DNA of 24,887 nucleotides from CAZAQB01 sp964487155 (GTDB lineage Bacteria; Pseudomonadota; Gammaproteobacteria; Nitrococcales; Nitrococcaceae): contig CAZAQB010000042.1 of the NCBI GenBank assembly GCA_964487155.1, forward strand, positions 1 to 24,887, read 5' to 3'. The translations under genes were made by a program, and so were the position numbers. The notes under the pieces are model-generated. The model worked only from the letters and a program-made list of their open reading frames with translations, was not told the origin of the DNA and made no database searches. Shown one piece after another: positions 1 to 7,730 of this stretch (positions within the stretch are counted from its first letter, which is position 1; each line of letters begins with the position of its first letter).

Positions 1-57
1 TCACCGATACGCCGCTCCTTCGAAAAGTCCCTTGTGAAACCAATATCCTACGCGTTA

Positions 58-95
58 TCAGCACAAATTCATGAAATCTTCGGGCTAGCAGCCTG
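58..95. repeat. Left-edge repeat, inverted copy at right edge
   Basis: The reverse complement of this stretch aligns with 24838-24875 near the other end of the window. Both contain CAGGCTGCT, then (A/G)GCCCGAAGATTTCA, then AATTTG, with about 30 of 38 positions identical by eye. The first 85 bases are visibly poorer in G+C than the rest of the window. No coding frame or RNA gene was recognised in them. A repeat copy at each edge is what one expects when a draft assembly breaks at a multi-copy element, but no transposase is visible here. Confidence 0.6.
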
Positions 96-116
96 AGTCC
101 GACAGGCCGCCAGCAG
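86..116. repeat. Short copy of TAGCAGCCTG repeat family
   Basis: The left-end motif TAGCAGCCTG (86-95) is directly joined to the right-end motif AGTCCGACAGGC (96-107). This looks like an element reduced to its two ends. The same two motifs bound the larger copies at 23611-23777 and 23776-23857, and the left motif recurs at 7490. Bases 117-187 up to the next gene show only a ribosome binding site (GAGGAG, 171-176) and no recognisable promoter. Confidence 0.6.
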
Positions 117-187
117 CCCCCGCGGAACCATCGCGCGGCCCGGGGCGTTGTCCGAATCCACGGCTGTCCAGAGGAGATCCCGAGCCC

Positions 188-664
188 ATGATCCGGGTGC
201 TGTTCGTCTGCATGGGGAATATCTGCCGATCACCTACCGCTCAGGGGGTGTTCGAGCGGGTGGTCCAGGAGAACGGGCTGGAGGAGGCGCTGGAGGTGGA
301 CTCTGCGGGAACCCACGGCTACCACGTGGGACGCCCCCCGGACAGCCGGGCCCAGGCCGCCGCCCTCGCCCGGGGCATTGACCTCGGGAGGCAGCGGGCG
401 CGCCAGTTCACGGCGTCGGATTTCAGTTACTTCGATTACGTGCTGGCCATGGATCAGGCCAACCTGCAAATTCTCCGGGCGGAGTGCCCCGAGGAACTGC
501 AGGGGCGGCTGGATCTCTTTCTCAGCTACGCCCCCGAGCCCCGCACCCTGGAGGTGCCGGATCCCTACTACGGGGGCGACCGGGGTTTCGAACAGGTACT
601 GGACCTCGTGGAGCAGGCGAGCCAGGGCCTGGTCCGGGCGCTGCGCGAGCGCCACGGCCTGTAA
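188..664 (+). CDS. Low-molecular-weight protein tyrosine phosphatase
   Basis: A 158-residue protein of the LMW-PTP/Wzb/ArsC-like family, which removes phosphate from phosphotyrosine through a cysteinyl-phosphate intermediate in the cytoplasm. The P-loop CMGNICRS sits at residues 8-15, giving catalytic Cys8 and Arg14. The DPYYGG motif at 125-130 carries the general acid Asp125. The length is typical for the family. The ATG at 188 is preceded by GAGGAG 11 bases upstream. The gene converges on rne and is not next to a tyrosine kinase or polysaccharide export gene, so its substrate cannot be inferred. An arsenate reductase role is less likely, because the DPYYGG general-acid motif fits the phosphatase branch. 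Family assignment is firm; physiological role unknown. Confidence 0.93.
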   Translation: MIRVLFVCMGNICRSPTAQGVFERVVQENGLEEALEVDSAGTHGYHVGRPPDSRAQAAALARGIDLGRQRARQFTASDFSYFDYVLAMDQANLQILRAECPEELQGRLDLFLSYAPEPRTLEVPDPYYGGDRGFEQVLDLVEQASQGLVRALRERHGL

Positions 665-704
665 TCAACACGCCTGCAGCGGACGATCCCCTACAGGCAC
701 TGAG

Positions 705-732
705 GCCGGCAGGCATGCCTTCGCCTGCCGGC
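705..732. terminator. Hairpin between convergent phosphatase and rne genes
   Basis: A perfect 10-bp stem (GCCGGCAGGC / GCCTGCCGGC) with an 8-base loop lies in the 85-bp gap between two convergent stop codons. There is no T-run on either side, so classical intrinsic termination is not certain. Its position suggests a shared bidirectional terminator or 3'-end stabilising structure. Confidence 0.55.
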
Positions 733-749
733 GCCATGGGCCGCTGCTC

Positions 750-3700
750 TCAGTGTCGCCGCTCAGACTCCTCGTCCGGCGACCGGGAGGAAGGCTCCTC
801 CGGCGCAGGGGGCGGTGCTGTCCGCTCTCCGGGGCGGGGTCCCTGCCCCTCGGCCGCCGGGGCATCCGACTCACCGGCCTCCTCCTCGGGCGGAACCTCC
901 TCAGCGGTGGTTGCCGCACCATTGCCGGAAGGCGTTCGCGGGGCCGGCTGCTGATCCGGGGCAGGGGCAGGGGTCTGCGCCGGGGCCTGCTGACGTTCAG
1001 GCGCGGACTCGGCCGGTCGCGGCGCGGGCGCCGTTTCGCCGCCGGATGCGGTCTCCTCGGCAGCCCCCGGCTGCGGCGACAGCTCCGCCGCGGCCGGTGC
1101 TGGCGGCGGCACGGACGCGTTGCCGTGCTCCTGCGCAGTGGCGGGAGCTTCGACGCGCGCCTGCCGGGCGGGGGTCGGAGCGCTGGCTTCTGGTGGCAGT
1201 TCCGCGGCTTGCTCCGCGGCCGGGTAGGGCTCCGCCGTGGTGGAGGCGGCGCTGTTACCCGCCGCCGGGGACTCGGCGCCATTCACCAGCGCCTGCTCGT
1301 GGCCAGAGCTGGCGGGGCTCTCCTGCCCGAACGCCGCGGCCGTGCCGGCGGGAATGCGCGGCCGGCCGCTGCGACGCCGCGCCGCCCGGGAGCGCCGCGC
1401 CTCGGTGGCCGCGCCGTCTTCCGCCGCTGGCTGAGATCCAGTCTCCGGCGTCTCCGGTCGGGGCTCGGGCGCCGGCGGCGTGCGCTCCAGTTCGGCTATC
1501 CGGGCCTCGCGGCTCTCGCCGCTGGGCTCGGCGGCCTGCTGGGAGTCGGCCGCCGGGTCGCGTGGCGCCGGCCGGCCCTCGGGCGCGTCGTCGGTCTGCG
1601 GGAGTGCGCCGGCCTGGCCATTGGCGGCTGTCGCCTCGCTGGCCTCGGGCGCTGCGTCCCCCTGGCCGGCGTCGGCGCCACCGGTGCCCCGGCGGCGCCG
1701 GCGGCCGCCCCGGCGGCCCCGGCGCCGACCGCTACGGGCCTCGCCCGAGGTGCCCTCCTGCTCCGGCGCGGCGGAACTGTCCGCGGACGATTGGGTCGCG
1801 GACACAGATGCGCTGTCGCTGCTCACCTCGCTGGGGGTCACCGGGGTTGCCTCGGGCGCGGCCTCGGTCTCGGCCTCGGCGGCTGCAGCCGGGCGGGGCT
1901 GCGCCCGGCTGGGGCGGGGCACGCGGGGCTCTTCCGGTTGCCCGCCGGAACGGCCGGGCCCGGCCTCTGCGGCCTCGCTGCTGGCGCTGCGCGGGCGGCG
2001 GCTGCGACCCGGGGAGCTGCCGCCCTTGCCGCGCTCGCCTCGGCTGCGCCGGGGCTGGCTGGAGCGCTGGCGCTCGCCGCCGTCCGCTTCCTCGGCCTTG
2101 TCAGCCTGCGGCTGAGTGGGTTTGGCGACTTCCGGGGCTGGCGCGGGCGCGATCAGTCGCCGCAGCCAGCCGAAGAAGCTGGCCGTGCCGAGCCGTACCG
2201 GCTGTGGCTGGGGAAGGACTTCGCGGGCGCTGGGGGCCTCCGCGGCTTCCGTGGCCTCAGGCGCAGGCTCGGGGGCCGGGGCCGCGGGACGTACGCCTCG
2301 CACCGCCGGCTCCGGCGGGCGGGGCCGTTCGGCGGCGGACTGCTCGGACCCGCCGTAGACGGGCTCGGGCGGCGGCTCCCGCTGGGCCAAATAGCTGGGA
2401 GCTTCGTCAGCGGTGGTGGCCTCGTCGCTACGGATGCGCTCGATTTCGTAGTGGGGGGTTTCCAGGTACCGGCTCGGCACCAGGACGACATCTACGCCGT
2501 TGCGCTCCTCGGTGGCGGCCACGTTGCGCCGCTTCTCGTTGAGCAGGAAGGTGGCCACTTCCAGCGGCAGATGGGCCACCACCTTGCCGGTCTTCTCCTT
2601 CATGGCCTCTTCTTCGATGATGCGCAGCACCGAGAGCGCCAGCGACTCCACGCTGCGCACCGACCCCTGGCCGCCGCAACGGGCGCAGACTTCCTGACTG
2701 GACTCGCCCAGAGACGAGCGCAGCCGCTGGCGGGACATCTCCAGCAGGCCAAAGCGCGAGATGCGCCCCACCTGGACCCGGGCCCGGTCCATCTTGACCG
2801 CATCCCGCAACCGGTTCTCCACCTCCCGCTGGTTGCGGTTGGGGCCCATGTCGATAAAATCGATGACGATCAGGCCGCCCAGATCCCGCAGCCGCAGCTG
2901 GCGGGCCACCTCGTCGGCTGCCTCCAGGTTGGTGTTAAGCGCGGTCTCCTCGATGTCGGCGCCCTTGGTGGCCCGGGCCGAGTTGATGTCGATGGAGACC
3001 AGGGCCTCGGTGTGGTCGATGACGATGGCGCCGCCGCTGGGCAGGCGGATCTCGCGCTGGAAAGCCGACTCGATCTGACTCTCGATCTGGTAGCGGCTGA
3101 ACAGCGGAATGGTGTCCTGGTAGTGCTTGAGCTTGCCCAGGTTGTGGGGCATCACCTGCTGCACGAAGTCCCGCGCCTGTTCGTAGACGCTGGTGTCGTC
3201 CACCAGGATCTCGCCGATATCCGCGCGCAGGTAATCCCGCAGTGCCCGGATGATGACGTTGCTCTCCTGGTAGATGAGAAACGGCGCCTTGCGCTCGGAT
3301 GCCGCCGTCTGGATGGCGGCCCAAAGGTTCAGCAGGTAGTCCAGATCCCACTGCAACTCCTCGACGCTGCGGCCCACGCCGGCAGTGCGCACGATGAGCC
3401 CCATGCCGTCGGGCACTTCCAACTCCCGCAGGGCATCGCGGATCTCGTTGCGGTCGGGCCCCTCGATGCGCCGGGATACGCCGCCGGCCCGGGGGTTGTT
3501 GGGCATCAGCACCAGGTAGCGGCCGGCCAGGCTGATGAACGTGGTGAGGGCGGCCCCCTTGTTGCCGCGCTCGTCCTTGTCCACCTGGACCACCAGTTCC
3601 TGGCCTTCCCGGATGACGTCCTTGATGCCGACCTTGCCCGAGTCGGGATCGCCGTCACCCTGGAAATTGCTGCGGGCGATCTCCTTGAATGGCAGGAAGC

Positions 3701-3896
3701 CATGGCGCTCCCCGCCGTACTGAACGAAGGCTGCCTCCAGGCTCGGTTCGACCCGGGTGACCTTGCCTTTGTAGATGTTGGCCTTGCGCCGTTCCCGGGA
3801 CGGGGTCTCGATGTCTACGTCATAGAGGAACTGGCCGTCCACTAGAGCGACTCGCAGCTCTTCGGGCTGGGTCGCATTGATCAGCATGCGTTTCAT
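750..3896 (-). CDS. rne: Ribonuclease E
   Basis: A 1048-residue endoribonuclease that initiates mRNA decay and processes rRNA and tRNA precursors; the C-terminal half normally scaffolds the degradosome. The start is MKRMLINATQ at 3896, the standard family N-terminus; a longer upstream frame is not credible. The S1 domain lies near residues 35-120. The magnesium-binding aspartates fall at Asp303 (SIDINS) and Asp346 (VIDFIDM), and the Zn-link CARC is Cys404/Cys407, identical in numbering to the E. coli enzyme. Residues 568-584 (around FFGWLRRLI) form a likely amphipathic membrane-targeting helix at the place where E. coli has one. The tail from about 500 onward is rich in Ala, Pro and Glu, with arginine-rich patches (for example GRRRGRRGGRRRRR) that suit RNA binding. 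Protein-binding microdomains were not recognised. Confidence 0.97.
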   Translation of the reverse strand: MKRMLINATQPEELRVALVDGQFLYDVDIETPSRERRKANIYKGKVTRVEPSLEAAFVQYGGERHGFLPFKEIARSNFQGDGDPDSGKVGIKDVIREGQELVVQVDKDERGNKGAALTTFISLAGRYLVLMPNNPRAGGVSRRIEGPDRNEIRDALRELEVPDGMGLIVRTAGVGRSVEELQWDLDYLLNLWAAIQTAASERKAPFLIYQESNVIIRALRDYLRADIGEILVDDTSVYEQARDFVQQVMPHNLGKLKHYQDTIPLFSRYQIESQIESAFQREIRLPSGGAIVIDHTEALVSIDINSARATKGADIEETALNTNLEAADEVARQLRLRDLGGLIVIDFIDMGPNRNQREVENRLRDAVKMDRARVQVGRISRFGLLEMSRQRLRSSLGESSQEVCARCGGQGSVRSVESLALSVLRIIEEEAMKEKTGKVVAHLPLEVATFLLNEKRRNVAATEERNGVDVVLVPSRYLETPHYEIERIRSDEATTADEAPSYLAQREPPPEPVYGGSEQSAAERPRPPEPAVRGVRPAAPAPEPAPEATEAAEAPSAREVLPQPQPVRLGTASFFGWLRRLIAPAPAPEVAKPTQPQADKAEEADGGERQRSSQPRRSRGERGKGGSSPGRSRRPRSASSEAAEAGPGRSGGQPEEPRVPRPSRAQPRPAAAAEAETEAAPEATPVTPSEVSSDSASVSATQSSADSSAAPEQEGTSGEARSGRRRGRRGGRRRRRGTGGADAGQGDAAPEASEATAANGQAGALPQTDDAPEGRPAPRDPAADSQQAAEPSGESREARIAELERTPPAPEPRPETPETGSQPAAEDGAATEARRSRAARRRSGRPRIPAGTAAAFGQESPASSGHEQALVNGAESPAAGNSAASTTAEPYPAAEQAAELPPEASAPTPARQARVEAPATAQEHGNASVPPPAPAAAELSPQPGAAEETASGGETAPAPRPAESAPERQQAPAQTPAPAPDQQPAPRTPSGNGAATTAEEVPPEEEAGESDAPAAEGQGPRPGERTAPPPAPEEPSSRSPDEESERRH

Positions 3897-4082
3897 AGGG
3901 TGGGGTTCTCCGGCCGGCGCCGCTGGCGATGCCACTGTCCGCCCCGGCGGTGCAAGGCACCGGCCGCGCCTCGCCAAGCCACAGCCGGGGGCTGAGCGGC
4001 GAGGTCAGGACTACAGGAATCAGCAGGGCCATCATGTCGTGGCAGCAGGGGTTCCGGGGCGCCGAAATAGAAATGGTGAAAG

Positions 4083-4104
4083 AGCGGAGCCGGGAGGCTC
4101 CGCT
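4083..4104 (-). promoter_or_regulatory. Candidate rne 5' leader hairpin
   Basis: A perfect 9-bp stem (AGCGGAGCC / GGCTCCGCT) closes a 4-base loop. In the rne direction it is followed by a pyrimidine- and A/U-rich single-stranded stretch (about 4064-4082). It lies inside the 405-bp gap upstream of rne. In E. coli, RNase E controls its own mRNA through hairpins in a long leader (established knowledge), so this stem is a candidate counterpart. The rest of 3897-4301 shows no gene that I would support. Confidence 0.45.
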
Positions 4105-4235
4105 GGCCAAACCGTAGGAAATCCGTTCGCGGGGTGCGGCGGCTGGTTACGTGCGGCTCCCCGGTGCAAACGGTATGTCACGGGCCGGCGGCCGGCGTAT
4201 CAGCACCGCATCACACAGCCTGTAACACGCCCGCA

Positions 4236-4265
4236 ACTATATCAGCGCCGGGGCCGCTGTTCCAA
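4236..4265 (-). promoter_or_regulatory. Candidate rne promoter
   Basis: Read on the minus strand there is TTGGAA (4265-4260), an 18-base spacer and TATAGT (4241-4236). The spacer ends in TGA, giving an extended -10 (TG-N-TATAGT). Initiation near 4229 would give a leader of about 330 nt before the rne ATG at 3896. That is close to the long rne leader known in E. coli. Confidence 0.5.
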
Positions 4266-4294
4266 GGGAAGCAACGGTGACCGCGCCCGCTCCT

Positions 4295-4303
4295 TGCTAT
4301 CAT
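4295..4303 (+). promoter_or_regulatory. Possible extended -10 at rluC start
   Basis: TGC-TATCAT fits an extended -10 element, and its last two bases are the first two of the annotated rluC ATG. No good -35 was found. If this is the promoter, transcription would begin near 4310 and translation would have to use a later start, such as the in-frame GTG at 4311, on a nearly leaderless message. Confidence 0.25.
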
Positions 4304-5270
4304 GCCGCCGGTGGACCCCCAAGCCCGCGAAACCCGCTGCGTGCGCCATCTCCGGATCTCCACGGATCAGGCGGGCCAGCGCATTGACAACTTCCTGCTC
4401 AGGGAGCTCAAGGGCGTGCCCCGTTCCCGCGTCTACCGGCTGCTGCGCAAGGGGGAGGTGCGGGTCAACGGCGGCCGCGCCCAGCCCACCTACCGGCTGG
4501 CGCAGGGGGACACGGTCCGGCTGCCTCCGGTGCGCAGCAGCGCCCGCGGCGAAGCACCGCCGCCGTCGGCCCAGGTCGAGCAGCGCCTGGAACGGGCCAT
4601 ACTCCATGAGGACAGCGATCTGATCGTGCTGGACAAGCCCACCGGGCTGGCCGTCCACGGCGGCAGCGGCCTGGCCTACGGCGTGGTCGAGGCCATGCGC
4701 CGCATGCGCCCCGAGTGTCCGGCTCTGGACCTGGCCCACCGCCTGGACCGGGACACCAGCGGCTGCCTGGTACTGGCCAAGCGCCGCAGCGTGCTGCGGC
4801 ACATCCACGCCCTGCTGCGGGAAGGGGCGATGGACAAGCGCTACCTGGCTCTGGTGGGAGGCGCGCTGCCCGCTGATGTCGTGTCGGTGGAGGCGCCGCT
4901 GGCGGCGGTACGCGGTCCCGGAGGCGAGACCCGGATGCGGGTGAGCGGGGACGGCAAATCGGCGCGCTCGGTGTTCCGCCGGCGACGCCGCTATCCGGGA
5001 TACACCCTGGCGGAAGTGGAACTTCATACCGGTCGTATGCATCAGATTCGGGTGCACGCCGCCCACCTGGGTCATGCGGTGGCCGGCGATTCCCGCTACG
5101 GCGATCCCGAGGCCGACCGGGGGCTGCGGACCCTGGGGCTGCGGCGGCTGTTTCTGCACGCCGCGCGCCTGGCCTTCGAACCGGAGCCGGGCCGGCGTCT
5201 GGAAGTCGAAGCGCCCCTGGCCCCGGATCTGCAGGCGGTACTGGCCCAACTGGAGGAGCAGGGTCCATGA
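4302..5270 (+). CDS. rluC: 23S rRNA pseudouridine synthase RluC
   Basis: A 322-residue RluA-family pseudouridine synthase. RluC modifies 23S rRNA at positions 955, 2504 and 2580 in E. coli (family knowledge). An S4 RNA-binding domain is seen at about residues 22-75 (QRIDNFLL, RKGEVRVNG). The catalytic motif HRLDRDTSG at 146-154 supplies Asp149. The late motif TGRMHQIRVH supports the same fold. Location next to divergent rne, as in E. coli, favours RluC over RluD or RluA. The ATG at 4302 has no clear Shine-Dalgarno sequence, so an alternative GTG at 4311 is possible. The stop overlaps the next gene by four bases (ATGA), which indicates co-transcription and translational coupling. Confidence 0.93.
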   Translation: MPPVDPQARETRCVRHLRISTDQAGQRIDNFLLRELKGVPRSRVYRLLRKGEVRVNGGRAQPTYRLAQGDTVRLPPVRSSARGEAPPPSAQVEQRLERAILHEDSDLIVLDKPTGLAVHGGSGLAYGVVEAMRRMRPECPALDLAHRLDRDTSGCLVLAKRRSVLRHIHALLREGAMDKRYLALVGGALPADVVSVEAPLAAVRGPGGETRMRVSGDGKSARSVFRRRRRYPGYTLAEVELHTGRMHQIRVHAAHLGHAVAGDSRYGDPEADRGLRTLGLRRLFLHAARLAFEPEPGRRLEVEAPLAPDLQAVLAQLEEQGP

Positions 5271-6247
5271 ACGACGAGAGTCAGCCCCGGGAAGAGCGCT
5301 CGAAGCCCCAGGCGGAGGACAGCGGCTGGGCCCGGGATGCACTACGGGACGTGGCGCTGGAAGGGGTGCGCGAGCGCCGCCGGGCCCGCCGCTGGGGTAT
5401 CTTCTTCAAGCTGTTGTTCTTCGGTTACCTGGTCGCCCTGCTGCTGCTTTCGCAGTCCCTGGACCTGGCTGGCGTCGCCGACACCGTGGCTGGCCCGCAC
5501 ACCGCCGTGGTGGACATCGAGGGCACCATCGCCTCCGATAGTGAAGCCAGTGCCGAGACCATCATCAAGGGCCTGCGCGCGGCCTTCGAGGCGGATGGTG
5601 TGCGGGGGGTGATGCTGCGCATCAACAGCCCCGGCGGCAGCCCGGTGGAATCGAGCCGGGTGAACCGCGAGATCCGCCGCCTGCGGGAAGCCAATCCCGG
5701 CATCCCGGTGTACGCCGTGGCCGGCGACCTGTGCGCCTCCGGCGCCTACTACATCGCGGTGGCCGCCGACCGCATCTACGTGGATGCCTCCAGCCTGGTG
5801 GGGTCGGTGGGAGTGGTCATGGGCGGCTTCGGCTTCACCCAGGCCATGGACAAGCTGGGGGTGGAGCGCCGGCTCTACACTGCCGGCCAGCACAAGGGCA
5901 TGCTGGATCCGTTCTCTCCGGCGCGCGAGACCGAGGTCCAGCACGTGCGCCAGATGCTCGACCGTATCCACCAGCAGTTCATCCAGGCGGTTCGCGACGG
6001 GCGCGGCGAGCGCCTGGCGGACAGCGAGGAGCTGTTCAGCGGCCTGATCTGGACTGGCGACCGCGCTGTGGAGCTGGGTCTGGTGGATGAGATCGGCTCC
6101 CCGGGCCACGTGGCCCGCGAGGTGATCGATGCCGAGAAGATGGTGAACTACTCCCGGCGCCCGCCGCTGTTGCAGCGCCTGGCCGACCGGGTGGGGGCGG
6201 CCGCGGCCCGGGTGGCCGGGCTGGACGCGGTTTCCGAGCTGCGCTGA
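5267..6247 (+). CDS. sppA: SppA-type signal peptide peptidase (S49)
   Basis: A 326-residue membrane-anchored serine protease of family S49, the short (about 36 kDa) SppA type that degrades cleaved signal peptides at the periplasmic face. A basic cytoplasmic N-terminus (RERRRARR, 35-42) is followed by one membrane segment at about 44-65. The nucleophile is Ser158 in CASGAYY, and the general base is Lys210 in GQHKGMLDPF. SPGG at 121-124 belongs to the oxyanion region. The start ATG overlaps the rluC stop (ATGA). The rluC-sppA-maf order is known in Pseudomonas-like genomes, though the HAD hydrolase found there between rluC and sppA is missing here. The assignment is clear; the exact substrate range is inferred from the family. 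Confidence 0.92.
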   Translation: MNDESQPREERSKPQAEDSGWARDALRDVALEGVRERRRARRWGIFFKLLFFGYLVALLLLSQSLDLAGVADTVAGPHTAVVDIEGTIASDSEASAETIIKGLRAAFEADGVRGVMLRINSPGGSPVESSRVNREIRRLREANPGIPVYAVAGDLCASGAYYIAVAADRIYVDASSLVGSVGVVMGGFGFTQAMDKLGVERRLYTAGQHKGMLDPFSPARETEVQHVRQMLDRIHQQFIQAVRDGRGERLADSEELFSGLIWTGDRAVELGLVDEIGSPGHVAREVIDAEKMVNYSRRPPLLQRLADRVGAAAARVAGLDAVSELR

Positions 6248-6266
6248 GTCGCGCCGGGGCGCCGGC

Positions 6267-6857
6267 TCACAGCACCCGCAGCCCGGCGGCGCCAAGCAGG
6301 TCCACCAGCCGGATCAGGGGCAGGCCCACCAGGGCGGCGGGGTCGTCGCCTTCCAGGCGCTGGAAGAGGGCGACCCCCAGCCCTTCGGCCCGGAAGCTGC
6401 CGGCACAGTCCAGCGGCCGGTCCCGGGCCACGTAGGCCGAGATCTCGGCCTCGCTGAGCTGCCGGAATACCACCCTGAAGGGTACCACCTCGGAGTTGAC
6501 CCGGTCCGGCTCGGGGCCGGCCACGGCCAGCCCGGTGAGGAACTGCAGCGCCCGGCCGGAGGCCGCCCGCAGCTGTTCCCGGGCGCGCGCCTCGGTGCCG
6601 GGCTTGCCGAGCACGTGTCCGTCCAGCAGCGCCGCCTGGTCGGCTCCCACCACGATGCTGCCCGGGGCATCCCGGTGCACCGCCTGGGCTTTCTCCCGGG
6701 CCAGGCGCTCCACGTAATCAGGCGGTGGCTCGCCGGGACGCGGCGATTCGTCCACCCCCGGAGCGCGGGTCTCGAACGGCAGCCCCAGGCGGCCGAGTAA
6801 CTCGGCCCGGTAGGGCGAGGTGGAGGCCAGTAGCAGGAGAGGGGCATGGACGGTCAT
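6267..6857 (-). CDS. yceF: Maf-family nucleotide pyrophosphatase (YceF type)
   Basis: A 196-residue Maf protein. The YceF subgroup hydrolyses 7-methyl-GTP and related modified nucleotides to the monophosphate (family knowledge). The N-terminal LASTSPYR (about residues 9-16) and the VVGADQ motif carry the substrate and metal-binding residues. Asp followed by Gln in that motif is typical of YceF rather than the dTTP/UTP-cleaving YhdE group. The C-terminal run CAGSFRAEGLG and LVGLPL closely resembles E. coli YceF. The start chosen is the ATG at 6857 (MTVHAPLLLLAS), which fits the family; a frame open to 6929 adds an unrelated extension. It converges on sppA and diverges from yceD, the E. coli arrangement. 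Confidence 0.9.
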   Translation of the reverse strand: MTVHAPLLLLASTSPYRAELLGRLGLPFETRAPGVDESPRPGEPPPDYVERLAREKAQAVHRDAPGSIVVGADQAALLDGHVLGKPGTEARAREQLRAASGRALQFLTGLAVAGPEPDRVNSEVVPFRVVFRQLSEAEISAYVARDRPLDCAGSFRAEGLGVALFQRLEGDDPAALVGLPLIRLVDLLGAAGLRVL

Positions 6858-6947
6858 GGAACAAGGGGTCTCCAGCCGGGGGCACGGGCCGTCCGGTCGG
6901 CGGCATACTGCTCCCAGAGCGATCTCCAATCCGTGTTTTTGCGCATT

Positions 6948-6976
6948 TTGACAGGGCCCTAGGCCAAGACTATAGT
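6948..6976 (+). promoter_or_regulatory. Strong sigma70-like promoter for yceD operon
   Basis: A perfect -35 TTGACA (6948-6953), an exact 17-base spacer and TATAGT (6971-6976, 5 of 6 matches) are present. The yceD ATG at 6986 begins only 9 bases after the -10, so initiation near 6983 would give a leader of two or three bases. This is the best promoter match in the window and probably drives yceD and the genes beyond the gap. Confidence 0.75.
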
Positions 6977-6985
6977 TCGCGCCTT

Positions 6986-7492
6986 ATGTCGTCACCGATG
7001 CTGCCCGAGGCCTTCGATCCGCGCCAGGCGGCCCGCAGTGGCGAGCGCTTCACGGGCTCCCTGCCTCTGTCCCGGTTCCACCGTTTGACCGACCTGCTGG
7101 TGGAGCCTGCCGGCGAGGTGGCGGTGGCTCTGAGCCTGGAGACCGATGACAGCGGCCGGCCGGTGGTCGCCGGTGTGATCCAGGCGACCGTAAGGTTGAT
7201 CTGTCAGCGCTGCCTTGAGCCCATGACGGTGGAACTCCGTGCAGAGCCCCGGCTGGTCGTGGTGGCTGGGGAGGACCTGGCTCCCGAGGATGGGGCGGAA
7301 CATATTCTTTGCGGCCCTGGTGAGCGCCTGGCGCTGGCGGAGCTGGTGGAGGACGAGTTGATCCTGGGCCTGCCGGTGGTGGCACTGCATGGGGCGGGCA
7401 GCTCCTGCGCGGCCCCGGCGGCAGCGGAAAGGGACCGGCGCGCGTCGCCGTTCGCGGTATTGAAGGGCATCGGGCCCGGGCCGGGGCACTAG
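6986..7492 (+). CDS. yceD: YceD/DUF177 family protein (L32-linked)
   Basis: A 168-residue DUF177 protein. Its relatives lie directly upstream of rpmF and are implicated in 23S rRNA accumulation and ribosome assembly. The family features seen are FDPRQAA near the N-terminus, the paired cysteines of CQRC (about residues 73-76), an acidic central region, and SPFAVLK near the end. The ATG at 6986 (or a second one at 6998) has no Shine-Dalgarno sequence and sits just behind a strong promoter, so leaderless translation is plausible. The last residues (GIGPGPGH) do not look like the usual basic end. The stop codon TAG (7490-7492) is the first three bases of a TAGCAGCCTG repeat end, so the C-terminus may have been reset by an insertion. 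Confidence 0.85.
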   Translation: MSSPMLPEAFDPRQAARSGERFTGSLPLSRFHRLTDLLVEPAGEVAVALSLETDDSGRPVVAGVIQATVRLICQRCLEPMTVELRAEPRLVVVAGEDLAPEDGAEHILCGPGERLALAELVEDELILGLPVVALHGAGSSCAAPAAAERDRRASPFAVLKGIGPGPGH

Positions 7493-7630
7493 CAGCCTGC
7501 CGGGTGCCCAGCTGCCCTTAACGCGCCGGGCGGGCGAGGCCAGATTTTTGATCGTTCGCAGCGAATGGCCATCGCGGGTGGACGAGAAGGGCCGCAATGG
7601 GGCCACCATCCCATCGGCGCAGTGACAACA
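7490..7630. mobile_element. Probable mobile-element end running into assembly gap
   Basis: The stretch opens with TAGCAGCCTG, the same terminal motif as the elements at 86, 23611 and 23776, preceded as they are by C to give CTAG. After the motif the sequence diverges from those copies. rpmF should start within a few tens of bases of yceD but is not seen before the Ns. No transposase reading frame can be recognised in the 130 bases available. A contig end in a multi-copy element is the simplest explanation, but it is an inference. Confidence 0.4.
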
Positions 7631-7730
7631 NNNNNNNNNNNNNNNNNNNNNNNNNNNNNNNNNNNNNNNNNNNNNNNNNNNNNNNNNNNNNNNNNNNNNN
7701 NNNNNNNNNNNNNNNNNNNNNNNNNNNNNN
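7631..7730. other. Assembly gap (100 N)
   Basis: Exactly 100 ambiguous bases, the usual placeholder for a gap of unknown size. The true length is therefore unknown. It removes the beginning of plsX and, by comparison with the conserved gene order, probably rpmF (ribosomal protein L32). Confidence 0.98.

Noticed and set aside
378..3845. Open frame of over 1100 codons on the plus strand opposite rne
   Set aside because: It is antisense to a clear RNase E gene with all catalytic residues. Very high GC with strong third-position bias leaves opposite strands open; composition is low-complexity Gly/Arg/Leu and no domain is recognisable.
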